DNA of 64,000 bases from Pseudarthrobacter sp. ATCC 49987 (GCF_009928425.1 NZ_JAABNS010000001.1:3968001-4032000); one strand, 5' to 3'; shown: positions 17,430 to 26,563, counted from the first letter of the stretch. Notes: generated by a model not told the origin, from the sequence alone. Made by a program: numbers and translations.

Positions 17430-17899
17430 CGGGCATCCGGCTCATCCTGGGCGCCGACGAGGCAGGCGTCGACTACAAGAACCGGATCCTCGAGGACCTC
17501 CGCTCCGACCCGCGGGTCAGCGAGATCATCGACATCGGCGTCAACCGCAGCGACGCGCCCGAGCAGTTCACCCGGGCCTACCCGTATGTGGGCATCGCGG
17601 CCGGCGAGCTGATCCGGGACGGTCACGCGGACCGGGCCATCCTGTTCTGCGGGACGGGAATAGGCGTGGCGATCGCCGCGAACAAGGTGGACGGCATCCG
17701 CGCGGCCACCGCCCATGACTCGTTCAGCGTGGAACGTTCGGTGCTGTCCAACGACTGCCAGATCCTGACGATGGGCCAGCGGGTGGTTGGGGTGGAACTC
17801 GCCCGCCGGCTCGCGCGGGAGTGGCTGGGCTATACCTTCGATCCCTCATCGGCCTCCGCTGACAAGGTCAAAGTGCTGACGGACTTCGAGGGCTGCTGA
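17426..17899 (+). CDS. RpiB/LacAB-type sugar-phosphate isomerase
   Basis: 157 residues, normal RpiB length. Seen: LILGADEAGVDYKN at the N terminus, active-site Cys in FCGTGIGVAIAANKVDGIRAA (quoted in part: CGTGIGVAIAANK), and ATAHDSFSVERSVLSNDCQI with NDCQILTMG typical of the family. It follows the ketose kinase with a 4-bp overlap, so a ketose-phosphate to aldose-phosphate isomerisation is likely. With a four-carbon substrate the product would be erythrose 4-phosphate, a transketolase substrate; with five carbons, ribulose 5-phosphate chemistry. Last gene of the operon. Confidence 0.92.
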   Translation: MTGIRLILGADEAGVDYKNRILEDLRSDPRVSEIIDIGVNRSDAPEQFTRAYPYVGIAAGELIRDGHADRAILFCGTGIGVAIAANKVDGIRAATAHDSFSVERSVLSNDCQILTMGQRVVGVELARRLAREWLGYTFDPSSASADKVKVLTDFEGC

Positions 17900-17914
17900 A
17901 CCAGGGGCTGCCAG

Positions 17915-19045
17915 CTACTGGACCGTCACCTTGATCCGTTGCACCACGTTGTTGCCCATGCCCTGGTAGTTCCAGGCCTGCTCCAGCGGCTGGGTGGCCC
18001 CGGTGGCGTCCGTGGCGCGGCAGGCCAGCTCGTGGTCGCCGGGATCAGCCACCCACGGCATGGACCAGGCGCACCAGGCGAAGGGCGCGGCCGGGTGGCC
18101 CAGCTGCGCCGGCAACCACTTGCCGTCGATTCCCACCTCGACACGCTGCACCGTACCCTCGCCGGACCAGGCCCGGCCGGTCAGCATCACCGGACCGGCC
18201 GGCACCACCCGGCTCCGGGTGAAGAAGTCCGGCACACCCGGCGGGATCATCAGCGAGCGGACCTTGATCCAGCTGACCGGAGTGCCGGCGTCGTCCGCGT
18301 CCTTCTGGTAGCGGTAGGCGACCGCCTGCTGGAAACCATCGAACGGCTTGGTCAGCACCTTGATTGAGGACAGCCACTTCACGCTCGCCATGCCGTACCA
18401 GCCGGGGACCACCATCCGCAGCGGATAGCCGTGCTGCGGCGGCAGGTCATTGTCGTTCATCCGGTATGCCAGCACAATGTCGGGCCGAAGCGCCTCGGCG
18501 ATCGGAAGACTCCGGGCGAACTGCTGCCCGACGCCACCCTGGATTCCCGTGTCCGCGCCGGTGAACACCGCCTCCACGGCATCGTCCTCCACCCCGGCCT
18601 GGGCCAGCAGGTAGGCAAGCGGGACCCCGGTCCAGACCGCGGTGCCAACGGCCTCGAGCTGCCAGGGCTGGCTCAGCGGGCGCGGCCGCAGCAATGAGCG
18701 GCCGTTGCCGGCGCATTCCAGGGTCACGGGGACACTGATTTGCGGCGCCCGGCGGAGCGCTTTGAGGTTCAGTTCCAGGGACCGCTGCACGGCGCCGCCG
18801 ATCTGCAGGTGCCAGTGCTCGGCGTCGATGAACGGGATGTCGAAGTGGGTCAGCACATAGTGCAGCCCGGGCGGCGTGGTGTCGGACCGCAACGCCTCCA
18901 GCGGCATGGAATGGTTCCGGGCGGCGAGCTGGAGTTCCTCCGCCGTGAGGGGGCCATGGGTCGGTTCGCCGGGGTGCGGCGTGAGCTTCCGGCCGTGGCG
19001 CGGTGTCTTCAGGATGGATGAATGTCGCGACATTTGCTTTGGCAT
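17915..19045 (-). CDS. Sulfite oxidase-like molybdopterin-dependent oxidoreductase
   Basis: About 376 residues from MPKQMSRHSS. The Mo-cofactor domain shows the ligating Cys in VTLECAGNGRS, with HYPLRMVVPG-like GYPLRMVVPGWYGMASVKWL (quoted in part: PLRMVVPGWYG), and the C-terminal Mo-co dimerisation domain (VQRVEVGIDGKWLPA, W-rich core). No twin-arginine signal is visible, so a cytoplasmic location is likely. The physiological substrate could be sulfite or another small oxyanion. The start is uncertain: 19093 (GTG), 19045 and 19033 all lack a good ribosome-binding site. Confidence 0.88.
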   Translation of the reverse strand: MPKQMSRHSSILKTPRHGRKLTPHPGEPTHGPLTAEELQLAARNHSMPLEALRSDTTPPGLHYVLTHFDIPFIDAEHWHLQIGGAVQRSLELNLKALRRAPQISVPVTLECAGNGRSLLRPRPLSQPWQLEAVGTAVWTGVPLAYLLAQAGVEDDAVEAVFTGADTGIQGGVGQQFARSLPIAEALRPDIVLAYRMNDNDLPPQHGYPLRMVVPGWYGMASVKWLSSIKVLTKPFDGFQQAVAYRYQKDADDAGTPVSWIKVRSLMIPPGVPDFFTRSRVVPAGPVMLTGRAWSGEGTVQRVEVGIDGKWLPAQLGHPAAPFAWCAWSMPWVADPGDHELACRATDATGATQPLEQAWNYQGMGNNVVQRIKVTVQ

Positions 19046-19148
19046 GGCACTGCGATTCTGTTCCGGACCAGCCCGGTTTTGGACCGGTGTCACCCGTATT
19101 CAGGTCTACGCCGCAGCCCGGTAGCCGTCAATACTGGGCCAGCCCCAG

Positions 19149-20003
19149 CTAAATCGTGTGCGACTCGGCCAGGAACTGCGCCAGGCCCAGCGGTTCACGG
19201 CCGGTGAGTTCGTGGACGGCCGACGTCGGCCCGGCCAGTTCGCCGGCCGCGATGGCCGTGTAAGTGCTGACCCAGGCGTCCACCTGCCACGGCGGCGCCC
19301 CGTAGGAGGCGCGCGAGGCGTAGGCCTCCTCGAGGGTCTCGTTGTGGAACGTGATGGTCCGGCCGGTCCGGGCGGTGAGGAGGTCCGCGGCCGTCGCCAG
19401 CGAGATGTCCTCCGGCCCGGTCAGGTCGTATGTTCTGCCGATGTGCAGGGCGGGATCCCGGAGTACGGTCACGGCGGAACGGGCGATGTCCGCGCGGGCA
19501 ACGGCCGCCATGGCGCCGTCCCCGGCCGGTCCACGGATAACCCCGTCCTCGCCGGCCAGCAGAGGCAGGAAGTCCAGGTAGAAGTTGTCCCGCAGGAAGG
19601 TGAAATCCATCCCGGAGGCCCTGATGTGCTCCTCGGTGGCGAAGTGGTCCCGGCCGAGGGTGAACGTGCAGTTGGCCGCCGCGCCTAAGAACGAGGTATA
19701 GACGATGTGCTGCACGCCGGCCGTGGCCGCCGCATCCACGAAGGTGTAGTGCTGCTGCAGCCGGTCTTCGGCCTCGGCGGCTGAGACCATAAAGAGCGTC
19801 TTCACCCCCTCGAGGGCCGCTTTCGCGAGCACCTGATCGGCGTAGGTGACAACGACGGGGACGCCGCCTTCCAGTTCCGGCGCCCGGCCGGGGTCGCGGA
19901 CGAGCAGGCGCTGCGGGCTGCCGGCGTCGGCCAGCAGGCGAGCCACCAGGCCGCCCAGATGTCCGGTTGAACCGGTGACGGCAAGCGTGGGCAGGCCGGT
20001 CAC
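19149..20003 (-). CDS. NmrA-like NAD(P)-binding protein (atypical SDR)
   Basis: 284 residues. N-terminal Rossmann motif AVTGSTGHLGGLVARLL, then RLLVRDPGRAPEL and VKTLFMVSAAEAEDRLQQH, characteristic of the NmrA/quinone oxidoreductase 2 group of atypical SDRs that act as NADPH-dependent quinone reductases or redox sensors. No YxxxK triad is expected in this group. Ends 4 bp after the adjacent aldo/keto reductase region begins, same strand, so the two are probably co-transcribed (20008-21012 upstream). Confidence 0.87.
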   Translation of the reverse strand: MTGLPTLAVTGSTGHLGGLVARLLADAGSPQRLLVRDPGRAPELEGGVPVVVTYADQVLAKAALEGVKTLFMVSAAEAEDRLQQHYTFVDAAATAGVQHIVYTSFLGAAANCTFTLGRDHFATEEHIRASGMDFTFLRDNFYLDFLPLLAGEDGVIRGPAGDGAMAAVARADIARSAVTVLRDPALHIGRTYDLTGPEDISLATAADLLTARTGRTITFHNETLEEAYASRASYGAPPWQVDAWVSTYTAIAAGELAGPTSAVHELTGREPLGLAQFLAESHTI

Positions 20004-20007
20004 GGGA

Positions 20008-21012
20008 CTAGGCTTCCCGGGAGGCGGGCGACTTGGTCTGTGCCGGGTCGCGTTCCGCGAGCGAGCCGATCGCGGCGTCGATCTTCTCCATGATCCCGGC
20101 GTCCAGCTTCACGCCGGCGGCCGCGACGTTCCCTTCAATCTGTTCCGGCCGGGATGCGCCCATGATGGCGGAGGCCACGTTCTTGTTCTGCAGCACCCAG
20201 GCGATACTCAGCTGGGCCATGGTCAGCCCGGCCTCGTCCGCGATCGGCTTCAGCTGCTGTACGCCGGTGAGGACCTCGTTTGACATCCAGCGCTCGATCA
20301 TTTTCGAGCCGCCCTTGGAATCCGTGGCGCGGCTGCCCTCCGGGGCCGGTTTGCCGGGGTGATACTTCCCGCTAAGCACACCCTGCGCCATCGGCGACCA
20401 GACGATCTGCGAGAGGCCAAGCTCCTCGGACGTCGGAATCACCTCGGCCTCGATGACCCGCCACAGCATGGAGTACTGCGGCTGGTTGGAGATCAGCTGG
20501 AAGCCGAGTTCCTTGGCGAGGGCGTGGCCGTCGCGGATCTGGCTGGCCGTCCATTCGCTGACGCCGATGTAGAGCGCCTTGCCCTGCCGCACGATGTCCG
20601 CGAAGGCCTGCATGGTCTCTTCCAGCGGGGTCTCGTAGTCGTAGCGGTGGGCCTGGTAAAGGTCCACATAGTCCGTCTGCAGCCGCGTCAGGGAGCCGTT
20701 GATGGCCTCCAGGATGTGTTTGCGGGACAACCCGAGATCGTTGTGGCCCTTGGGGCCGGTGGGGCCGAAGACCTTAGTAAAGATTTCCAGCGACTCGCGC
20801 CGCTCATCCTGGAGGGCCTTGCCCAGCACGGTCTCCGCCGCTGTGTTGGCGTAGACATCCGCCGTATCGAAGGTACTGATACCGGCGTCGAGCGCGGCCC
20901 GGACGCACTGGGTGGCGATCTCGTTCTCCACCTGCGAACCGTGCGTGAGCCAGTTGCCGAAGGTGATTTCCGAAATCTTGAAGCCGCTGTTCCCGAGGTA
21001 TCTGAATTCCAT
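20008..21012 (-). CDS. Aldo/keto reductase
   Basis: 334 residues from MEFRYLGNSGFKIS. The (beta/alpha)8 AKR tetrad is visible: Asp and Tyr in FDTADVYANT, Lys in IFTKVFGP and His in LYQAHRYDY. NADPH-binding near the C terminus is GASRPEQIEGN. The sequence is closest in style to the KCNAB/YghZ-like AKR group. A TTG three codons upstream (21021) is an alternative start. Located 4 bp upstream of the NmrA-like gene on the same strand. Broad carbonyl reduction is the family role; the substrate is unknown. Confidence 0.92.
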   Translation of the reverse strand: MEFRYLGNSGFKISEITFGNWLTHGSQVENEIATQCVRAALDAGISTFDTADVYANTAAETVLGKALQDERRESLEIFTKVFGPTGPKGHNDLGLSRKHILEAINGSLTRLQTDYVDLYQAHRYDYETPLEETMQAFADIVRQGKALYIGVSEWTASQIRDGHALAKELGFQLISNQPQYSMLWRVIEAEVIPTSEELGLSQIVWSPMAQGVLSGKYHPGKPAPEGSRATDSKGGSKMIERWMSNEVLTGVQQLKPIADEAGLTMAQLSIAWVLQNKNVASAIMGASRPEQIEGNVAAAGVKLDAGIMEKIDAAIGSLAERDPAQTKSPASREA

Positions 21013-21052
21013 GGGTTCCAACGTATCCGACTTGACTGCCGGGGGTAAGGCC

Positions 21053-21688
21053 TCAGCCGGCTTTGCGCTCCTGGGCTGGCTGCTTCAACTTGCTGACCGG
21101 AAGGGCGCCGTGCAGGGAGACCAGCGAGCCCGTGTCCAGCAGGGACTTCGCGGCGGGCATCGGGGCTTTCTTGAAAGCTGGCGGGACGGTGCCGAGCTGG
21201 CCGTTCCGGTCTGTGGCTGACTCCACGAGCGGTGCCACGGCCGAGAGGTCGCGTGCGGGAACCGTGGGGTCCGGCAGTTCGCGGACAGAGACTTTGACGG
21301 CCGGGGCGGCCTCCGCCTTGGCGCGGGCGGCGGCGCGGGCATCGGCCCGCGCGACGGCCGCGGCCCAGTCCGGCGACAGGGCGGGTTCCTTCTTGGCCGG
21401 CCTGGCGGGCTTGACTGCCTTCGCCGGCTTGACTGCCTTCGCCGGGCGGTGCTGGCTGGTTCCGACGGACCGGACCGGGAGGTTCTGCTCGACGGTGTCG
21501 GGGGTTCTGCCGCCGGTCCTGAACAGGCCTCGTCCCAGAGCCATGACGGTCACCGCGGTCAGGCGGCCGAGGCCAGCGATCACCAGCGTGGCCACGAAGA
21601 CCAGAAAGAGACCGAAGAACATGACGAGCGCCACTGCCAGGGTCCCGAAGAAGGTCAGGTTGAGGGCGATGGTTGTCGGATCTCCCAT
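21053..21688 (-). CDS. Actinobacterial membrane protein with Lys/Ala/Pro-rich tail
   Basis: 211 residues from MGDPTTIALNL, with AGGAGAGG 4 nt upstream which decides the start. Residues about 8-50 hold one long or two short hydrophobic helices (FFGTLAVALVMFFGLFLVF). The rest is soluble and charged, including the near-repeat KAVKPAKAVKPARPAKK and an Ala/Arg-rich helix (ARADARAAARAKAEAA). Probably membrane-anchored with a cytoplasmic basic tail. No known domain; function unknown. Confidence 0.75.
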   Translation of the reverse strand: MGDPTTIALNLTFFGTLAVALVMFFGLFLVFVATLVIAGLGRLTAVTVMALGRGLFRTGGRTPDTVEQNLPVRSVGTSQHRPAKAVKPAKAVKPARPAKKEPALSPDWAAAVARADARAAARAKAEAAPAVKVSVRELPDPTVPARDLSAVAPLVESATDRNGQLGTVPPAFKKAPMPAAKSLLDTGSLVSLHGALPVSKLKQPAQERKAG

Positions 21689-21914
21689 TTCACCTCTCCT
21701 AGCCGGCCTTGCCGCGACGCGTCCCGCCCAGGGCGTCGGGTAACGGCACCCCTTAACCATACGTACTTTTTTCCCCGGACACGCAGGCAGGCGGCCTCGG
21801 CGCGGAGACGTGTCAAAGCTGTTATGGGTTCCACCCTCCCGGTGCCGCCGGATCGTGCGTCTATAGTCGGAAGGAGCCCTGCCGGCACGGTCCGGCCCCC
21901 GGAAAGGACACCTT

Positions 21915-22346
21915 GTGACGCCCCCAGCCGCCGCCCGCCCCGGAGCCTCCAGCCCCGGTCCGGCCCCGTTCCGCGGCAACTGCCCGTGCCTTTCCGGCGA
22001 GAAGTATGGCGAATGCTGTGGCCGATTCCACACCGGCGAGGCGCAGGCTCCGACGGCCGAACAACTGATGCGTTCCCGGTACAGCGCCTTCGTCGTGCTG
22101 GACGCCGGCTACCTCCTGCGGACGTGGCATCCGGACACCCGGCCGGCCACATTGGAACGGGATCCGGAGATGCAGTGGCGGCGGCTGGACATCGTCTCCA
22201 CCACGCGCGGCGGCCCGCTGGACACCGAAGGGACCGTTGAGTTCAAGGCCCATTTCCGGCACGACGGCGAACGCGGAGTCCACCACGAGACGAGCCGCTT
22301 CCTGCGGGTCGACCGCCGCTGGTACTACGTTGGCGAAGCGGCCTAG
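21915..22346 (+). CDS. YchJ-like SEC-C motif protein (UPF0225)
   Basis: 143 residues, GTG start after AAGGA. The N-terminal zinc-binding SEC-C-type cluster reads NCPCLSGEKYGECCGRFH, with the usual C-x-C...C-C pattern, followed by the family stretch LMRSRYSAFVV and a C-terminal NTF2-like part ending WYYVGEAA. Proteins of this family are conserved but their role is not settled; the SEC-C motif in SecA binds zinc. The last four bases (CTAG) are shared with the convergent membrane protein stop. Confidence 0.88.
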   Translation: MTPPAAARPGASSPGPAPFRGNCPCLSGEKYGECCGRFHTGEAQAPTAEQLMRSRYSAFVVLDAGYLLRTWHPDTRPATLERDPEMQWRRLDIVSTTRGGPLDTEGTVEFKAHFRHDGERGVHHETSRFLRVDRRWYYVGEAA

Positions 22347-23212
22347 CGTTCCTGGACCGTTTCCACCGGCGTGAATCCGGCGCGGTCTACTTTGCGGTGG
22401 AAGTGCATGCCGGCGGATCCGCCGAGGACGGCTGCGAGCAGGGCCACTGCGGCCACCACGACTGCAGCGATGATGCTGGTGGTGGTCAGTTCACCCTCGT
22501 TGACCGGGATGCGCGGGAAGCTGTTGAGCTGGGCCAGGATGTTGTACTTCTGGCCTGCCACGAGGCCGAGAATGGCGACGACGACGGCGGCGATGAGCGC
22601 CCAGACCCACACCATAAAGCCCTGCCTGGCACCGTTGAAGCGTGCCATCCGGCCGGCGACGTAGCCGCCGGAATAGTAGGACACGAACAAGATGACCAGC
22701 AGAACAATGATGCCGACGAGTCCCACGGTTTCGTTGCCCGAAGTGACCGTCGCATTGACGTCCGTATTGGTGGCGAGGCCGACGGCGGTGCCGGCGGCGG
22801 CGACCAGCGCGGTCAGCAGTACGGCCATTCCGGTGGCGGCGAGCCAGCCGAAGAAGGCCGAACCGAGCTTGATGCCGCCGAACTGCTCCTTTTCACGGGC
22901 CACCACGGTTTCACGGGTGGGGACTTCCTCGACGACAGTGTCGCGGACGGGCTCGTCGTGGCGCACGGCCGTCACGGGCTGGGTGCGGGTCGGTTCGCTG
23001 CGGACCGGTTCAGCGCGGACCGCTTCCTGGGCCCTGGTGGGGGTTTCCGCCGCGGCGCCGGCCGGGATGGCGCGGGTGTCGTTGGTGCGGACAGTTTCAT
23101 CGCGTGCAGCATCCTGCCGGGCGTCGTGGATCCGGGCATCCTGGCTGACGGCCGCTTCCTCGTCACGGGCGCGTCGGGGAGTGCGATCTTCGGGGCCTGC
23201 TGGGTTGCTCAT
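22343..23212 (-). CDS. Membrane protein with long disordered N terminus
   Basis: 289 residues. The first about 130 are polar, rich in Arg/Asp/Glu/Thr with repeated VRxxPTRxQPV-like pieces, and probably disordered. The second half has four hydrophobic segments (FFGWLAATGMAVLLTALVAA, IIVLLVILFVSYYSGGYVAG, FMVWVWALIAAVVVAILGLV and TTSIIAAVVVAAVALLAAVL, all up to 20 residues). No catalytic motif is seen. Function unknown; the architecture is common among actinobacterial stress-associated envelope proteins, which is only suggestive. Convergent with and overlapping the YchJ-like gene by CTAG. Confidence 0.75.
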   Translation of the reverse strand: MSNPAGPEDRTPRRARDEEAAVSQDARIHDARQDAARDETVRTNDTRAIPAGAAAETPTRAQEAVRAEPVRSEPTRTQPVTAVRHDEPVRDTVVEEVPTRETVVAREKEQFGGIKLGSAFFGWLAATGMAVLLTALVAAAGTAVGLATNTDVNATVTSGNETVGLVGIIVLLVILFVSYYSGGYVAGRMARFNGARQGFMVWVWALIAAVVVAILGLVAGQKYNILAQLNSFPRIPVNEGELTTTSIIAAVVVAAVALLAAVLGGSAGMHFHRKVDRAGFTPVETVQER

Positions 23213-23377
23213 GAGGACTGCTCACTTTCACTGAATGACCCGGGCCCATGATTTGGGCCGGGCACCGCAAGGCGGAGACCGGTGTGTAGGTCTCACGTCC
23301 AGCTAATCACGGGCATCACAAGGTAGCAAGGATGCTTACTATTGCTCGTTGGCGGCGCTCACGGCTGGCGCGCCGTG

Positions 23378-25390
23378 TCAGCGGTACTTCCGATGCAAGT
23401 TAACCTTCACGGACGCGCGCGGGCTGGCGTCGGCAATCCACGGTCCGGTGCCTTCGGACTGGTCCAGCACACCCGCCTCCAGCCACTCGTAATCGCCGGC
23501 CAGGACCTTGCGGGAGAGCACGTGGTCGCCGTCGTCGGTGTTCCTCCAGAGCTGGTCAAAATATTCGTCCACCCGCACGCGGGCCTGTTCGCAGAACGCC
23601 TCGGCGAGTTCGTAAGCGGAGGCTCCTTTTTCCGGGGAAATCCGCAGCAGCATTTCGGCCCGGGAGCAGGCCGCGGCCATGGCGAACAGTTCCGCCCCGA
23701 TATCCACGATCCGGCCCAGGAACGCCTGTTTGTGCTCAAGCTTCGCCTGCCAGCGACCCATCCCGTAGAAGGTCTGCCGGGCCAGCCGCCGGGAGGACCG
23801 TTCGACGAAGCGCAGCTGCTTCGCGAGGCGGCCGAAGTCGCTGTAGGAACGCGGGTCCATGCCGGCCCCGGCGACGAGCCTGGGCAACCACTTCGCGTAA
23901 AAACCGGAAGCGCCGACGGCGGCCCGGGCCTTGTCGGACAGGCTCGCGTCCTCGGAGGCGAGGTCTCCGGCTGCCGCGAGGTGCGCGTCCACGGCCTCCC
24001 GCGCGATCAGCAATTTCATGATCTCCGAGGATCCCTCGAAAATCCGGTTGATCCTCAGGTCGCGGAGCTGCTGCTCGGCCGGCACGGCGCGCTCGCCACG
24101 GGCCTCGAGCGAGTCCGCCGTTTCGAAGCCACGCCCGCCGCGGATCTGCACCAGTTCGTCGGCGATCCGGCAGCTGATCTCGGTGGACCACAGCTTGGCC
24201 AGGGCGGCCTCGATCCGGACGTCCTTCTGCCCGGCGTCGGCCATTTCGGCGGACAACTCGAAGACGGCGTCCAGGGCGAAGGCGCTGGCCGCAATGAAGG
24301 CGATCTTTTTGCCCACGGCTTCATGCTTGCCCACCGGCCGTCCCCACTGGGTGCGGGCGTTGGACCACTCGCGGGCGATCTTCAGGCTCCACCGCCCGGA
24401 AGCGACGCACAACGCAGGGAGCGCGAGCCGGCCGGTATTGAGCGTGGTGAGGGCGATCTTCAGGCCCTGTCCCTCGCGGCCCAGCCGGTTGGCCGCGGGT
24501 ACCCGGACCTGGTGGAAGCGGGTGACGCCGTTTTCGATGCCGCGCAGCCCCATGAAGGCGTTGCGGTTTTCCACCGTGATGCCGGGGGAGTCCATCTCGA
24601 CGACGAAGGCGCTGATCCCTCCCTTGTGGACGGTGCCGTCCGCCCCGGTGCGGGAGGGGACCACCGCCATGACCACCACGAGCTCGGCAATCACGCCATT
24701 GGTGGTCCAGAGCTTCACGCCGTCCAGGATGTAGGACTCGCCGTCATCGGTGGGGACGGCGGTGCTGCCCATCCGTGCGGGGTCGCTGCCGACGTCGGGC
24801 TCCGTCAGCAGGAACGCGGTGATAGCCCCGGCGGCGCAGCGCGGCAGGTACTCCTGCTTCTGCTCCGGGGTGCCGAACACCTTGACAGGCTCGGGGACGC
24901 CGATGGACTGGTGCGCCGAGAGCAGGGCGCCGAGGCTGGGGTGGACGGAGCCCAGCAGCGCCAGCGCCCGTCCGTAGTAGACCAGCGAGAGGCCAAGGCC
25001 GCCGTAGTCGCGGGGGATCTTCATGCCGAAGACGCCCAGTTCGGCGAGGCCCTTGAGATAGGCATCCGGAATCAGCGAGTCGCGCTCTATGGTGCGCCCG
25101 GACATCGTCCGGCAGTAATCCGTGAGGCGGGCCATGAACTCTTCGCCGCGTTCGACGTCGTCAGCGGGGGCTTCCGGCCAGGGGTGGATGAGGCTGAGGT
25201 CAAAGCTGCCGAGGTACAGTCCCTTGGCGAAACTGGGCCGGTCCCAGCTGGCCTCGCGGGCAGCTTCGGTGATGGCCCGCGCATCGGCCGCGGTGGCGTC
25301 GGGACCGATCGCCTCAGTCGGGACCGGGACGTCCGCGGCGGGGCTGTCGGCGGGGTTCTCAGTGGCTGGATTTTCAACGGCGGAGCTCAT
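23378..25390 (-). CDS. Acyl-CoA dehydrogenase, VLCAD-like long form
   Basis: 670 residues, much longer than the 380-400 of classical acyl-CoA dehydrogenases and similar to VLCAD/ACAD9. N-terminal low-complexity region 1-45, then the ACAD core: FGMKIPRDYGGLGLS, FLLTEPDVGSDPARM (FAD/substrate loop), LWTTNGVIAEL, MGLRGIENG, VQIRGGRGFETADSL and the catalytic-Glu region NRIFEGSSEIMKLLIAREA. A C-terminal helical extension of about 180 residues follows, which in VLCAD mediates membrane association. Likely first step of beta-oxidation for long acyl-CoAs. Monocistronic by spacing. Confidence 0.93.
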   Translation of the reverse strand: MSSAVENPATENPADSPAADVPVPTEAIGPDATAADARAITEAAREASWDRPSFAKGLYLGSFDLSLIHPWPEAPADDVERGEEFMARLTDYCRTMSGRTIERDSLIPDAYLKGLAELGVFGMKIPRDYGGLGLSLVYYGRALALLGSVHPSLGALLSAHQSIGVPEPVKVFGTPEQKQEYLPRCAAGAITAFLLTEPDVGSDPARMGSTAVPTDDGESYILDGVKLWTTNGVIAELVVVMAVVPSRTGADGTVHKGGISAFVVEMDSPGITVENRNAFMGLRGIENGVTRFHQVRVPAANRLGREGQGLKIALTTLNTGRLALPALCVASGRWSLKIAREWSNARTQWGRPVGKHEAVGKKIAFIAASAFALDAVFELSAEMADAGQKDVRIEAALAKLWSTEISCRIADELVQIRGGRGFETADSLEARGERAVPAEQQLRDLRINRIFEGSSEIMKLLIAREAVDAHLAAAGDLASEDASLSDKARAAVGASGFYAKWLPRLVAGAGMDPRSYSDFGRLAKQLRFVERSSRRLARQTFYGMGRWQAKLEHKQAFLGRIVDIGAELFAMAAACSRAEMLLRISPEKGASAYELAEAFCEQARVRVDEYFDQLWRNTDDGDHVLSRKVLAGDYEWLEAGVLDQSEGTGPWIADASPRASVKVNLHRKYR

Positions 25391-25454
25391 CGGGCATCTC
25401 CTCTAACCGGGGTCACCGGCTCGAGCCCTGGGTCCGCCGTGGGTGGAGGACCCT

Positions 25455-25793
25455 TCAGCTGTCCCGCAAGACTACCCGCGGGTAGGTGCCCGTGCTAGGG
25501 GCCGATTGGCCCATAATTTCGGCCGCGATGTCCCCGACGAAGTCACCGGCACTGCCGCCCGGAAGCTCCACCCTGGCGGCGTGATGGACCAGCCGGTCCC
25601 AGGCGTGGTTGATGCCGTGGACAAGCCCCAGCAGGATGTTCGCGGCGATGAGCCAGGCGAGCCGGCCGACACCCACCAGCACCATGGCCGCGAAGGACGC
25701 CGTCATCACAAAGACTGTGAGTACCAGGGCAAACATGAGCGTTCCGATGAACACCAGTGTTGCCGTTTCCACTGCGCTTAGGTCGAACTGCAT
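25455..25793 (-). CDS. Small membrane protein of unknown function
   Basis: 112 residues with GGGGGAAG just before the ATG. One hydrophobic stretch near 12-45 (LVFIGTLMFALVLTVFVMTA) may form two helices with MVLVGVGRLAWLIAANILLG; the remainder is a short soluble tail. Its helix-loop layout resembles the N-terminal half of the 21053-21688 protein (both carry VLV[GI]xGRL), possibly distant relatives. No function can be given. Confidence 0.65.
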   Translation of the reverse strand: MQFDLSAVETATLVFIGTLMFALVLTVFVMTASFAAMVLVGVGRLAWLIAANILLGLVHGINHAWDRLVHHAARVELPGGSAGDFVGDIAAEIMGQSAPSTGTYPRVVLRDS

Positions 25794-25924
25794 TCTTCCC
25801 CCTGCACCATTGCTTCGGTTGAATCAGTAGCCCGAGCGTAGGGTGCGGGAGGTTGGCTAGCCAGAGTCCACGGCGCGTGCCGGGATTCTTGATACGGGAT
25901 CGAAATGCTACCGGGGCGTAGGTC

Positions 25925-25969
25925 ACGGGGCGGTTGCGGCGGCCTCACGGCCTGCCCGTCACGCCCCGT
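25925..25969. terminator. Possible stem-loop downstream of the PepSY-like gene
   Basis: ACGGGGCG at 25925-25932 pairs with CGCCCCGT at 25962-25969, with further GC-rich pairing possible inside. It lies 30 bp beyond the stop of the minus-strand PepSY-like gene. No U-run is present on either strand, so termination is uncertain. Confidence 0.35.
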
Positions 25970-25999
25970 AAAACCCCGCGCTGTGGTCCGTTGCTGCGG

Positions 26000-26410
26000 T
26001 CAGTCGTCGTCCCGCTCGGGGGAGCCCTGGCCCAGGACCTGGAAGTCGGCGCCGAGCTGCACTTCAACCTGGGTGCCGTCGTTGAGCCGCACCTCCACCT
26101 CGTAGGCGGTGCCGTGCTCGTTCTCCCGCTCGACTTCGCGCACAGTGCCCTGGCCGACCCGGGCGAGGGCCGCGTTTCCCGCCTTGTCCCGGTCCTCCGC
26201 GGTCAGCGCGGGCAGGTTGGAATCGTCGTCGTGTCCGGGGGCGTCGGCGGTGGCTACCCGGAGCGACCGCTGGAGTTCGGCCGCGGCGTTGCTGGCATCC
26301 GGGAGCCGGAAAGCGGCGGTCGGGGTGCTCGCCGCGACTGCAATTGTGGCGCCGCCGAGAATCGCCGCCGCGGCCGCCACTCCCGTGATCAGTAGTGCTT
26401 TTTTGCCCAT
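26000..26410 (-). CDS. Secreted PepSY-like protein
   Basis: 136 residues with AGAGGAG before the start. A clear Sec signal peptide (KK then LLITGVAAAAAILGGATIAV, probable cut near AVAA-S at about 26-28). The mature part carries one PepSY-like unit: LTAEDRDKAGNAALARVGQGTV then EVERENEHGTAYEVEVRL and VEVQLGADFQVL. PepSY domains bind or inhibit proteases or sense the cell surface. Divergent from jetA; no evidence links the two. Confidence 0.82.
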   Translation of the reverse strand: MGKKALLITGVAAAAAILGGATIAVAASTPTAAFRLPDASNAAAELQRSLRVATADAPGHDDDSNLPALTAEDRDKAGNAALARVGQGTVREVERENEHGTAYEVEVRLNDGTQVEVQLGADFQVLGQGSPERDDD

Positions 26411-26563
26411 GACAAACTCCTCTCAGGTGATGTTCCCAGTCTGCTCCCGCAGGCAACGGCACACAACGATGAATCCAAACCGGGGCCTGCGTTAACCTTG
26501 TAGCTGGCAGTTTTTCCTTATCCGCTGCCCCATCCCGATCCCTCGGCAGCTGAAGGAGAGTGC

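Noticed and set aside
26443..26453. Single GCTCCCGCAG between the PepSY-like gene and jetA
   Set aside because: No second copy at 32 bp, so not counted in the paired-repeat family.
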